NCBI GenBank assembly: GCA_022478985.1
Contig: JAKSZP010017382.1
Location: 44,078 to 108,077 of the forward strand
Source of the DNA: Massospora cicadina
Taxonomy: Eukaryota; Entomophthoromycota; Entomophthoromycetes; Entomophthorales; Entomophthoraceae
Reading direction: 5' to 3'
Length of the DNA: 64,000 nucleotides
Below, piece after piece: positions 46,901 to 57,429 of this stretch. A program made the position numbers and the translations under genes. Position 1 is the first letter of the stretch. Every line of letters begins with the position of its first letter. Below the pieces are notes generated by a model. It did not search any database. It had not been told where the DNA came from and saw nothing but the letters and a program-made list of their open reading frames with translations.

Positions 46901-47557
46901 AATTAAGATCTTGGTGATTTGTAACAGCTAAGTTGTAGTTTTTCCTCCTGTAAGCGCGCTGTTCCAACTCAACCATCCAAGTACTGCCAGGATAATTAGT
47001 GGTGGGGGGTCATGGGCCTTGCGGATCACTTCTTATTTACTAGTTCAGGTGGGAGCCATTATTTACCCTGGTGGAGTATAACCCATCAAGCAGCTGGTAG
47101 CCCTTGTCTAATGGAACTCCAATTCTTTGGCAAACCTGTTTTATCATAGTTTAGTCTCCCAACAGGGATTGAGATAGCCTAACTAGGGAAGGGGTGTCCA
47201 CATTCCCATCAAGGGGTTCCATAACAACTAAGAAATGCGGGGTTGGTATTGGTGCTTCCCTTCACCTGTTGCATTTTAATCAAACCTTGGGTATTTTTGA
47301 TCGTTAACTTAAGTAGCGTTGGGGCAAAATCAGGGTTCCATTTTAGAGCATCAGGCGTCAAGTTTTACTACCTTCACAAAGGCATACTGGAAACTAAATA
47401 TGAACAGTATCTCTAAACACCTGGACTGGCGAGAGGTGTGCTTCTAGGGGGAGCAGTAGTACATTAGAGCATTGTGGTCAGTGCGGATAGTAAAAGGCCA
47501 TCTGGAAACATGCAAATGAGGACGCCAGTGCTGTACAGCTTCACCAACTTTAAGAAG

Positions 47558-48065
47558 TGTTATAAAATTAGCGACATGGTTAATATTACCATAAGGTTTT
47601 CTTAAATTAAGCCCACTGAGCAATAGACGGACAATATGGAGATTGTCAGACCCAAAATAAACTTGGTAGTCTAATAAAAAACCATAGAAATTGCTTTAAC
47701 AACACCACATTATTTAATTAATATACTTAATTAGCAGCTTCTACTACTGACTTCTCTTTTTACCTACTACCGCTCTCTTCTTCCTGATCAAAAAACTCCT
47801 CCTCCTTGTCTTTCCGTTCCACTCTTATCTTCACCGTTTTGGTCGGTTTTGACCCTTTGGCTTAGCTATTATTCATTTGCCAAAACTCATTGGGCTTTGC
47901 ATCACCATTTGAGGCTTCAGGAGAATATTCATGCCAGAATGGTATTGCCTTTTCGCTTTTTATTCTAGGCACACAATTATTCTTATACTATTAAATCGTT
48001 TTGACATATAGCAACTAATTTTCTACAACTATTTGAGGCTTAAGTCCAGTCATATTAATTTCTCA
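47558..48065 (-). repeat. Solo family-B LTR inside F RNase H
   Basis: On the minus strand it begins near TGAGAAATTAATATGACTGG (48,065), comparable to the B1 LTR start, and ends in TAATTTTATAACA (47,558), as B1. It contains the CCCACTGAG block (47,612). The flanks on both sides encode adjoining parts of one RNase H, so it is an insertion without internal element, that is, a solo LTR. A target duplication is no longer recognisable. Confidence 0.65.
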
Positions 48066-48079
48066 ATATGTAGTTTCTT

Positions 48080-49060
48080 GTCATTAACGGTGTAGTTGAG
48101 TCGAGCCAAAGACATCATTTTAAAGATATAAGCGATAGGTCTCTACTCCATCCTCACCTTCTTGCAACAAGGCCTCTCCCGCTGCAAAATTATAGGTGTT
48201 GATGGCAATAGTTAAATGCTGTTTAAGATTGGCATGCATTAGAATGTGGCTGTACAGGAGAATTGTCTTGACTGCATTGAAGGCTGCATCAGATTTCATT
48301 GTTCAACTGAAGAAATATTTCCCAGATGCAGTGTTGAGGGGAGCGCAACTTCAGATAGTTGTGAGGTGTATTTTTTTAAGAAACTGCAGGTCCCCAGGAA
48401 GCTGAGCAACTTTGTGAGGAAAGTAGGAGTCTCCCAATCTCGGATGATTGCTTCTATATCTGGAGCAATCATGTGGCCATAGGTGAAGATAATATTTCTT
48501 AAAAAATTACTTTTAGGCTAGAAGAACTGCACTTTTTCGCTTTGAGAGTATGATCTGCTTAATCTAGATGATCCATGAAGGCTACCATATGACAAGAATG
48601 GGACTCTTCATCTTAGGAGAAATCCAGTATATCTACATGTAGGCTATTGTGCAGGTTCCCATAAAGGTTTCCTATGGTGAATTGATGGCTTTTTAAAGAT
48701 CAGGTGGTGTAATTTTTTAAAAAAGGTCTTTATCCTGAATTGGTAAATTCTTTAACCGGAGCAAAAAGCGTCGACCACTCCTGGCCTTCCTTAATTCAAA
48801 TCTTGTTGAAGGCGTTCAGACAGTCTAGTTTTATAATTACTCTAGACTTTTTTAAAATAGCAAGAAATCTGCTGATCAAGGGGCAATAGATGGAGGTCAA
48901 AACCGGTACATTGATCAGATTGCCATCATCAATGCAGAATCCTAAGAGGCATCATATTTTCCACAAATAACAAAGGGGAGCACGCAGGTGAACTTTTCAT
49001 GATTATATGACCCTTGGAAAGCATGTCGTCAACCCAAACGTCTATAGATGTCTCCACCCT
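48080..49060 (-). pseudogene. RT and RNase H start of F, broken
   Basis: Readable minus-strand phrases: SSPACSPLLFVE, LRFCIDDGNLIN, VIIKLDCLNAFNKI (first RT catalytic Asp), IKEGQEWSTLFA, then after a damaged YxDD region a NFLRNIIFTYGHMIAPD segment, LTKLLSFLGTCSFLKKY, TIAINTYNFAAGEALLQEGEDG (RNase H start, catalytic Asp replaced by Asn) and a NDVFGSTQLHR-like end meeting the solo LTR. These are the RT/RNase H landmarks of chromoviruses in the right order. Confidence 0.7.
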
Positions 49061-49150
49061 TGGAGATAGGAGGTATATGAGGAGGATGTTCCAATGAGGT
49101 CAAATTTCAGCTTAAACTCAATTAGAACTCTATTTTTTTCAGGAATTAAA

Positions 49151-51169
49151 CAAGATTCTTGTGAGTTAAACATATCTGCATAGGGTTTGATGCACTTGGG
49201 TAGGTTAAGTGATAAACCAGGAATCAGTCATGTTTAAAACAGCAAGGCCAGCCTTAGGGAGAGACTTCACTTAATTGACAACGCCCTGGCGCTTTTCTCT
49301 GGGCAAGGGACGATAACGGTGGCTCTGTTTGGGAATTATGCAAGTATAGTTGTGTCTGCAATGTTGGTGAAAATAAAAACGTCGCTGACAGCCTACTTAA
49401 AAATGACTAGGTACAGAAGTTTGTTAATGCAGAAAAAGTATCCTCAAAAAGTCCTTCGCTGCATTGAAAGGGACTGAGAAAAGCACTTGGTAACTAAGGA
49501 TAGTTTTAGAAGCACTGCCCTTTATGAATTGGCCCACCTTAGGGGTAGGTCTAAAGCTTCCACGAGGTCCTGGCATATAAGTTTAGTTACAACAGTTTCT
49601 ACTAAAGTATGAGCTTGGAAGTCCCTTCTGGAGGAGGAGAAAATAGTAATCTTTAAGAAGTACTCAGACAACTATTTATTTTCTGGGGAAACAAAAGAGG
49701 ATAAGACAGCTTTAATCCCAATTGAAAGGAATTATTTACTAGTGTTCTCTGAAGACCCTACAAAATATGACTTCACATATCCATGAGTTGCCCACATGAC
49801 TTGATGGGTGTAGGGTAGTTTGATGCTCTATGCTCAGAAGGTGAAAATTACTTGTCACAGGCAACCACGCCATTAAGTACGTCCAAGCTTCATGAGAAGT
49901 TAACCAAGAAGATCTTGTTTTGAGAATCTTTTTAGATGTTAACCATCTCTCTGAATGTGGACAAACAGAGACGGAGACTCATGACAAAGCAATCAAGTTG
50001 CTTCACAGACTTGGAGAGGCTACTGACTGGGGGAGCGTAGAGTCTAAAATAGCAAGTGATTGTCTGGAGCTAGGGTAAAGTGAATGCTCTGAATAAATAA
50101 GATTGGCTTACTAACCTCTCTAACTTTGAGTACAAAAAGGAAAGTACTCCGTGGAGTGCATTGGTGCAGGGCTAGTAGTGAGGAGACCCCACCTATGGCA
50201 AAGGTTTCATTCTCACCTGCCAGTGAGTTTACTGATGGTTTTTAGGTAGTAATTTGGCAACACAATGTGTCATGATTCAATGGCAAGGTTAGAGAAATCT
50301 ATGTAACAAGGCTCTCATTAGGTTAAATTACAATGGGATCCAAGACTTGACAAAAATAAAGTGTATTGAAAAGGAGGGACCACTGAGAAGGTACAACTGA
50401 GCTAAAGTTGTAAATATCCAAGATCTGAAGTTTGGTGCTGCAGTTGGGTTGGATAGGGTAGACGCTTTTAGAGCATAAATGCAAGAGTGGAGCAAGTTCA
50501 GATAAAGTAGGATGAGGGGTTTCCCAGTGCTCAGTGAGGATCTAGTATTGTCTAAGGACTTTCATAGGAGGGTCACACTCAGCTTTTCAAGGGAATTCAG
50601 TCTTAAAGCCTTCTTTTGAAACGGGAGCAAGTACTGGAAGGTAGTAAGGTCTCCCTGGAATAGGTCAAAAAAGGAGTTATAATCCTTAAATGTAGCAGGA
50701 AGATATTTACAGGCTTAATAAAAGCTTACAGAGCGGGAAGAGATTCCAGGAGTGTTCTATTTGTCTCATTTGAGGCGATAAAACAAAGGTTAACTTTCTT
50801 AGAAATCTCATGGAGAAAAAGTTGTAAGGGAATGATATCCACAGGCTTTTTCACTTGGTACTTATGACGAGCCCTAAAATGGGACAGTTTGTCTAAAAAA
50901 TAGATTTTGAATACCAATAGGGGGATAAAAATAGTTGGGTAGTGATCTGTGCTGCACTCTTTATAAGCTTCTTGAGTGGGGAGTTATGCGACTCCTTTAG
51001 TGCACTTTTTTATAAGAAAAAGGGCTTAGAATAGGAGTGATTAGAGGGTATTTAACTAGTGGGCAATTTCAAGGATTTCAACTCAATTGGGCTTAACTCA
51101 CTAGTCAAACTAACAGAAAATGAAACTCATGATTAATTCTAGGCTTTTATAGATAATATAATTGAAAAA
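49151..51169 (-). other. Unassigned region upstream of F pol
   Basis: By position it should hold gag and protease of F, but minus-strand frames are short and no protease or knuckle motif could be read. The longest piece is 50,917-50,726 (63 codons). Confidence 0.3.
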
Positions 51170-51500
51170 AGGTCACATGAGGTTGTTGAAGGTAAAAATA
51201 TTGGAAAAAGCAGCCAAAAAAGTGTAAAGTGTGCTAGCAGTTGAAAGCAACGTCCCTGATGATTGCTAGTGTATTCCCAAGTAGACTTCTGTGTCTAATT
51301 GCACGCCAAACTTACCCAAAGCAATAGGAGAAAGAGGCCTTGGGAACTGAGCCAAATTGGATAGAATTCAGGGTGGTGCGCAAAAAATGGTGCACTGAAG
51401 ACTCAGCGGATTAGGCTGCAGTGAGGGTTTGATTTTGGTATCGATGAGTAGGGTGAGTACAGAACCATATACTTAGGCCAACCATTTCAGTATGAGGTTT
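51170..51500 (-). repeat. Repeat paired with 43,040-43,340
   Basis: See the partner copy. The homology stops before the E4 target duplication at 51,668. It may be the 5' region of another LINE H copy. Confidence 0.6.
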
Positions 51501-51667
51501 AAGCCAAGACTGTATGTAGAATGTAGAATTTCCTATAGAAAACTATTTTGGTTAGATGAGAAACAGTTTCTATGAAAAATAAAAGACATTTCAAAAAAAT
51601 ACTGTTATGCCTTGCTCAAGTTTTAGTGAAGCCTCATTTTTAAGCTATAAAAAACAAGATACTAATT

Positions 51668-51683
51668 TAAATCTCAACTTATT
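51668..51683. repeat. Target-site duplication of E4, low side
   Basis: TAAATCTCAACTTATT, identical over 16 bases to 53,605-53,620. Confidence 0.9.
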
Positions 51684-53604
51684 ATTCTAACTGAGGTAAG
51701 CTGACCAGGGGATGGACATTACTGAACTAAAACTAAAAATCATAATAAAATATAATGGTTCAAACAAAACGCCCAAAATGGATGGATCAATTGAATTATA
51801 CCTAGTAGAATATCCAACCAGATGGGCAGCGAATACTGCTATCCCTCCATGTTGGATGGGGAGGGGGGATTGGGGGGCTCTTCTTTGGCCGCATCCATCT
51901 CATCCCAGAGTAGGGTGCGTGTTAAGGCAGATAGTAAGGGTGTGGGGGCATTAGCGGCATGGGGTTCAATATCCTTGATGACTGGAACTTCCAAATAGTT
52001 GCCAGCCATCATTATACCAACGATGTATATGCCTAAAGTGTCTTCAGCTTTGAGATGGGCATCTGGGAATTAAACGAATGTGGCAATGTTGGTTTGGGAT
52101 ATTTTTGCTTTTGGATTCCGTGCTACTGTTACCACGTTCTAGATGGCTTCAGTGACGTTTTTGTGTAAAGTTTTCATGTTGATCTTACTTTTTGCAGTAA
52201 GATTTTTGGGGATGATGGGAGGTGGAATTCCTCCTGCGAGCGCAGCCACAGATTTGGTGGCAGCTTTGCAAAGCGGATGGCATTCTGGTGTGGTGGCTGC
52301 TTCTACTGCAAGCTTGTGGTTGCTGTAGAATGGTTTGGCGTTAGGTTATGGGACATATTTATGAGGCGGGAATTTTGCATTTCATTCTTCATTACAGAGC
52401 CGCTTGAGTTGCAGCATCGTTTCTTCAATGATGTTACCTGATTCTTCAATTTCATCCAATAATTCCCATGGATTTTGGTTGAATTGGATTGGGGAATCAG
52501 CGTACGGTTGAGGTTTATTTGATTCATTTGCAGATGCATGGGATCAAACTGGGATCCAATCCAATGTTTGGTTGGATAAATTATTTGTGGCATTGGGTCA
52601 AGGTGGGTGCTGATCGGTGGCTGTAGGTGCAGCTGCAGCATCAGGCATTGGAGGAGGGGAAGGTAGGATTGTACCCCATGTCAAAGTTGGCATGGGGTGG
52701 GCGGTGGATTGGTAGGCGTTGTGCAAACTTTTAGCATCAACGGGAGTTATGAGTATGGGCATTTGCATTTTAAGTGATCTAACTCAAAACAGGATGGACA
52801 AATCGTCCATCCGCCCTCAACGCGAGCCCAGAATGGATAGTTGGGGAAGATGGGATGTTGGCACAAGGGGAAATTGCCAAAGAAATTTTCATAAATTCAG
52901 GGCTGATTGTGGAATATGCCTGAGGCCCAGAGAGGTGTGTGGCCCCATTTGGGACCACAAATTGTAAGATGGGGTTTGCGCTGTATGCTTCCAAACCTTC
53001 CATCAGCTCCTGGTGGAGCACTTCAGGGGGGAGGTGGGTGGGCAAACCAGCGAACTGGACCGCCAAGGTGGTGTCCGTTAGGAGCTGAGTCTGAGTTGTT
53101 GGAAGGGGGATATTATTGAATATTAGCAGCACTGTTGCTGCAGTGGCTGCATTGGCTTCACAGGGGAAGCCAAGATCAAAGTACCCCTTATAGGGGCGGA
53201 AGTCAATGAAACAGGCTGGTGACATCAACGCCTGAGCCATTTTGATAATGGCTTGGTCATCTTAGGGGTTGAATTTCCCATATTTGACCCTAAGGCCAAA
53301 ACGCATGCTGCTCTGGGGGAGCACCAGGGGGCAGCGGGGCACTACTTTGGTTTGGGCGAGATGGGCATTGAGATCGTTGGAAGGAACGAATTATCCCAAG
53401 GGTTTGGAATGACTGGGAGAGCCACTCTGAGCGCGTTTTCCTGTCAGATGGAAAATGGAAGGGGGAGTTTTGCTGCTGCCCCACACTGGGACAGTTGGTG
53501 GGGGATCTGAAGACATCAGAGCAAGACTTCAGTGTGCGATTAAGTGTTTGCACTTAATTTACCAAATTTTTTTGCCTGGAAAGTTACGCCGAGCAGAGAG
53601 AGAA
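51684..53604 (-). mobile_element. ORF1-only retroposon E4, complete with target duplication
   Basis: A 1,921-bp minus-strand element flanked by a perfect 16-bp duplication. The 5' end is at 53,604. A hairpin with 7-bp arms (53,476-53,482 and 53,488-53,494) lies in the 5' UTR. One ORF1-like gene (about 53,240-51,840) follows, and the 3' terminus on the minus strand is TGTCCATCCCCTGGTCAGCT…AGAAT (51,716 to 51,684), as in LINE L and E2. Long target duplication, defined 3' end and lack of LTRs mark a LINE-mobilised insertion. No endonuclease or RT is encoded, so it is non-autonomous. Confidence 0.88.
51840..53240 (-). pseudogene. ORF1-like protein of E4, frameshifted
   Basis: The best-preserved copy. 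ATG at 53,240: MSPACFIDFRPYKGYFDLGF (residues about 6-25), then LAVQFAGLPTHLPPEVLHQELMEGLEAY, open for 153 codons to 52,779. Shifted frames continue with a proline-rich spacer, a 112-codon piece (52,641-52,303), YVP..NAKPFYSNHKLAVEAA, C.PLC cluster, and ANAPTPLLSALTRTLL at about 51,940. The [YW][FL]DLGF and LP..…LEAY/LTVYG landmarks also occur, in the same order, in LINE L ORF1 ahead of its CCHC knuckle. The function is inferred to be RNA binding. Confidence 0.72.
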
Positions 53605-53620
53605 TAAATCTCAACTTATT
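53605..53620. repeat. Target-site duplication of E4, high side
   Basis: TAAATCTCAACTTATT, partner of 51,668-51,683. Confidence 0.9.
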
Positions 53621-53699
53621 TTTATTAATATTGACGCTGTTACATGTTTACTATTCAATGTTTTATAGAGATTATGGGCCAAGATTATAGGTCAATCTT

Positions 53700-55567
53700 T
53701 TTCCTTCTTCAGTAATTTGACCAAACTCAAAATTTAGTCAAGAAAAAAAATTACTCTTGCCTGCCTTTCACCAGTGCTTAACCAAGCCTATGTTGACTCA
53801 ACTGACGCTTGCTGCCTCATGTGGGGATGCGGTGCGCCGCCTCTAGGCGTTTATCAGCCACCGCTGAAACGCCCCTGGGCTGGCCCAACAAGCCACAAAC
53901 ACATCAGGTCACTACATCCCGCCTCAGGACCTGTCCCACCACCTCTCATGCTCCCAAGCGGTGCTCTGAAACCCCTGGTGCTCCCTCAGGGAAACCTTGT
54001 TTCGGCATTTAAGTCAAGTATGGGACTATCTACCCCTATGAGAGCGCGGGCATCATTAAGATAGCCACAACGGTTTACAAACCCACCAGATTTTTAATTG
54101 CTACCCCTTTAAGAGGTACTTTGATCTTGGCTTCGCTTTCAATTCCCACGCTATGTAAGCAGCATCAGCTGCCTCTGATATATAAAATTACTCCTATCCT
54201 AACCATTAGGACTTGCTTGCCAGATGAGGCCACACTGGTGGTCCAGTTTGCCAGATTGCCCTCCCACCTCTCCCTCAAACACCTTTGCCACGAGCTCACA
54301 GAGGGCTTGGCTGCCTATGTTGCCAACCACGTGCTGCAATTGATGTTTCTAAATGGCACTGATTGTCTCACTGGGCCTTGCGAATCTGCTTGATCCTTCC
54401 ATCCTTTCAGGACACCCACCTCGCAATACCTCCCCACGCCATGATCAGATTAGTACATGATCATCCCTTCTGGGTGCACGTCAAAAATGGCCGCAATATC
54501 TGTCCTTTGTGCTTTGCTCCTGACCATTCAAAGTGCAAGTGATCAACACTTTTTGATGAAGCTACATTCGCCACTCCTCTCTCTGGTTTAAGCCCCACTT
54601 CTTATTCTAGTAAAACCTTTTTCTTAGTGATAAGTCCTCCCTCCCCAAACCTCAAACGCCACAGGTGCTGCTCCCACGCTCCGCCCACTTAAGGCCAACC
54701 ACCAGAACATCTCTGATCAATGGCTTAAGTACTGGCGGAATTGCCATGGTCCGCTGCATGTGGCCAATCAGCAGCTGCCACCCCCACAAACTCCTGTTGC
54801 TGGCCCCACGCTGGTCATGTCAAATCCTTTTGAGGCTCTTGAATGGATTGATGGTGCAGATTGCTCCTGCGGAATTAATCCTGACTTCAAGTGGTTGGAT
54901 TTCTTCACCCTACCCCTGATTTAACTCACCACCACAATTTCCATCCTTATAATGAATTCTCAATACATATAAATAATTATCAAAAGGATGTGAATGCAGC
55001 CACTGCCCCATTAACTCCCTCCTCTGCCAAGCCCTCCATATGGCAATTAAGCCACTTTGCGAGGGTTTAGTGATACCTGTCTTCCATTTAGATTTCCTTA
55101 AAAGATGCCAAATTCAAAATTGAATAACTACACCTGCGGCTATCCTCACATGCGTCAACGTGACAAGATCTTTGCTCTACACCACCAACTATAAACATAA
55201 CCACCAAAACATTAATCCTTCAATTTTGTGTTCAACATTATCACCTTTTCCAAACCCAACTCTCCCAATATGTCAGGGGTAATGCACACCGCTAGCCTCA
55301 TCAATGAGGGGAACCCCCACCTCTTTCTCCTTCTGACTCACACCGCTGATTCTCCCAACCCCCTTCTGTTCACCTTTGCCCGTCACCTGAAGCTGGCACT
55401 AGACGAAATTCCCCCACCCCCTCTTCCCCTTCTATAATGGATGCTTAGGCTAACGCCGTGGCGCCATTCTAGGAATTTTTTATCTTGTCATTCCTTTGTT
55501 TAGCACACTGTAAATAAAGATGTGTGAAAGACCCCCCTCTTATGTTGGTCACCCTTAGTAATAAAAA
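53700..55567 (+). mobile_element. ORF1-only retroposon E5
   Basis: Plus-strand, about 1.87 kb, starting about 80-100 bases from the 5' end of E4, so the two lie head to head. Colinear with E3: 5' region CTGCC.C.…GGGG.TG.CGGTGCG.CG (53,810-53,840), GCCCCTGGGC, CTCAGGACCT, ORF1-like gene, TAAATAAAGATG, and a 3' end ACCCCCCTC…GTTGG.CACCCTTAGTAATAAAAA. The start is estimated and the target duplication is not clear. No RT or endonuclease. Confidence 0.7.
54064..55437 (+). pseudogene. ORF1-like protein of E5, broken
   Basis: Main open piece 54,121-54,393: EATLVVQFARLPSHLSLKHL…ELTEGLAAYVANHVLQLMF, strongly like E3 and E4. A knuckle-like C-P-L-C-x4-H-x3-C cluster is near 54,510. The C-terminal piece 55,228-55,437 (NMSGVMHTASLINEG…SPNPLLFTFARHLKL) ends PPPPLPLL and matches the position of DAPTPLLS…PPDPPSPS in E2. 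Stops and shifts separate the pieces. Confidence 0.65.
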
Positions 55568-56272
55568 GGCCAATAAATATGATATGACTTATCAATAAAT
55601 GATTAATTGGGCCTAAGGACCAAAAAGCATTGCTATGTTTATGTTCTAATCACTGAGCGATTTCTCATATTAACATCAAGTTCATGACCTAAAAATTCTA
55701 GGTTAATTGCCCTATCAATCTATACTGGCTGATGAGATAAAAAAATGCCTATCCAACTTAATAACATATTGATGTTGATCCTAGAGTAATAATCAGTGCT
55801 TAGCTCTTATTCCCCCAATAATCACCTTATGCTACCTATTAGGTCTTGCTATCTATTTGCTTCTATTGAAAGATAATGGAAGCCACTTACCTGTGTTATT
55901 TTTATTGGTCTCAGTCCCGCATATAATTATAAATCCAGATCTACTCCAACTCAGATCCTAAATTATGCCATCTCCTCCTACATTCATGAATCTACTTCCA
56001 CCATTGCACTTTTTATTTGCCTATCAATCTCATATATTGATTTTCCCCTGGTAATTAATTTAGTACATACCATTAATAATATAGTACTTTTTACACCCTA
56101 TATTTATTTTCTAAGTCCAATTCTTTAGAACGGATATAACCCCAGCCTATAAAATTGCTATGAACCTTTAAACCTCTAGAGAGAACTAAGTTTAGTACAA
56201 GTTTACAACCTAGACACATCTGAGCAGCAAAAAAGTATCCCTTGTTTTTTACCAATAGCAACAAAGCTGAGA
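55568..56272. other. AT-rich DNA, possible decayed LTR
   Basis: No coding potential. It precedes a plus-strand PBS-like motif at 56,274, so part of it could be an LTR, but no partner copy was recognised. Confidence 0.3.
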
Positions 56273-56273
56273 G

Positions 56274-56291
56274 CGGTGCTCACTACAGGGT
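56274..56291 (+). other. Primer-binding-site-like motif
   Basis: GCGGTGCTCACTACAGGG, identical over 18 bases to the B1 site just inside its 5' LTR (23,494-23,511). Confidence 0.55.
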
Positions 56292-56497
56292 GAACTCTGA
56301 GTTGCCAATGTAAAAATGTCAATCACCCAGAGGACAACATTATTTATTCAATTAATATAAAAACAACAATGGCTCAGAATCTATAAAAAATGCTGTTCCA
56401 TCAAGGCCACCCAAAAATATGGAGAGGCTTTACCAGTTGTGGTTAAACTATCTTAAAACTAGAGAGCTGTTGAAAAGACAATGGACTGAATGCATTA

Positions 56498-56900
56498 GGA
56501 CTAATTGAAATGATGAAAATAATAATGGAAGAGCTATTCTCTAAGAGAGATTATGCACGCAATGTACAATTAAGTGGAAAGCAACTTATATCAAGCATCC
56601 AATATGCCGGTGATACTGCCTATTTCATAGCAGATAATATTGGAGAGGAATATGAAGAGCTAACCTTGGCAATTAAATTTCAAATGAATATGTTAATAAT
56701 TATCAGATGTTAAAGAACCTTACCAAGTCACCCTTGTAACACTACTTTCTTGTTTTGGAAAGAATCTGGGAAAGTTACTAAGCTTGGACTGTTCCCAATA
56801 AAAGACAGGCATCTCTTTCAATCCACCCAGCAATTAGGATACTGAAATCAATTTACCTCATACTTAATAATGACAGCTAAATACAGATAAGTAATTAAAC
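56498..56900 (+). pseudogene. LINE reverse transcriptase fragment
   Basis: The 67-codon piece 56,510-56,713 contains ISSIQYAGDTAYFIADNIGE, resembling the I..IxYADDT..xA motif of non-LTR RTs with one catalytic Asp changed to Gly. A possible continuation in broken frames extends to about 56,900. It does not resemble LINE L RT closely, so it may belong to another LINE clade. Confidence 0.45.
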
Positions 56901-57321
56901 AGCTGAAGAAAACACTCATAAAGACAAGTAAGCTTAAGAGCAGATTCTGAAAAGGAACCTGAGAATAAGTGTTGGGTTTTACTCCTGTTTGGTTAAGCCT
57001 TATCCTGGGATAAACTCATGACATCCCTTTAGGCCAAGTCTTGGGTAAATAGGCCTGAAGCCTGATATTCTATAATATTTTCAAAAATATTTATTATAAT
57101 TTGGTTCGGTTTAGAAGAGATATCAGTCTATCTATATTAAGTTAGTCTCATTTGATATCCTAATCTGATTAACTGTGTTATATTTCCAATTTAAACAATA
57201 TTACAGTTGACCCTATATAAGGGCCAAAATATTACCAAACAAACATGTATAACTTCTCTTTTACATTATATATCTATTTTAAAATTGAATCGCAATAGAT
57301 TCTAATAATCCTTGGAGCAAT

Positions 57322-57334
57322 AATACATCATCCA
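57322..57334. repeat. Target-site duplication of LINE L, left
   Basis: AATACATCATCCA, identical to 62,606-62,618. Confidence 0.88.
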
Positions 57335-57429
57335 AAACTTTTTTTCTCTCGTTGCAATCACTTTTGCAACTTATTTAATTCAAGTCTGGATTTAGTTTAT
57401 AATCTCACAGAGGAGATTAGTCTGCGCCC

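Larger units (their letters stand above)
46150..49150 (-). mobile_element. Chromovirus-like Ty3 pol remnant F (minus strand)
   Basis: RT (about 49,060-48,560), RNase H start (about 48,560-48,080), an inserted family-B LTR (47,558-48,065), RNase H end (about 47,557-47,430) and integrase (about 46,900-46,400) are in Ty3 order on the minus strand. Sequence style (FIVELPLSQG…VVVNFFTKIAQF) is that of fungal chromoviruses. LTRs were not identified, and all frames are broken, so the total element limits are unknown. Confidence 0.7.
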
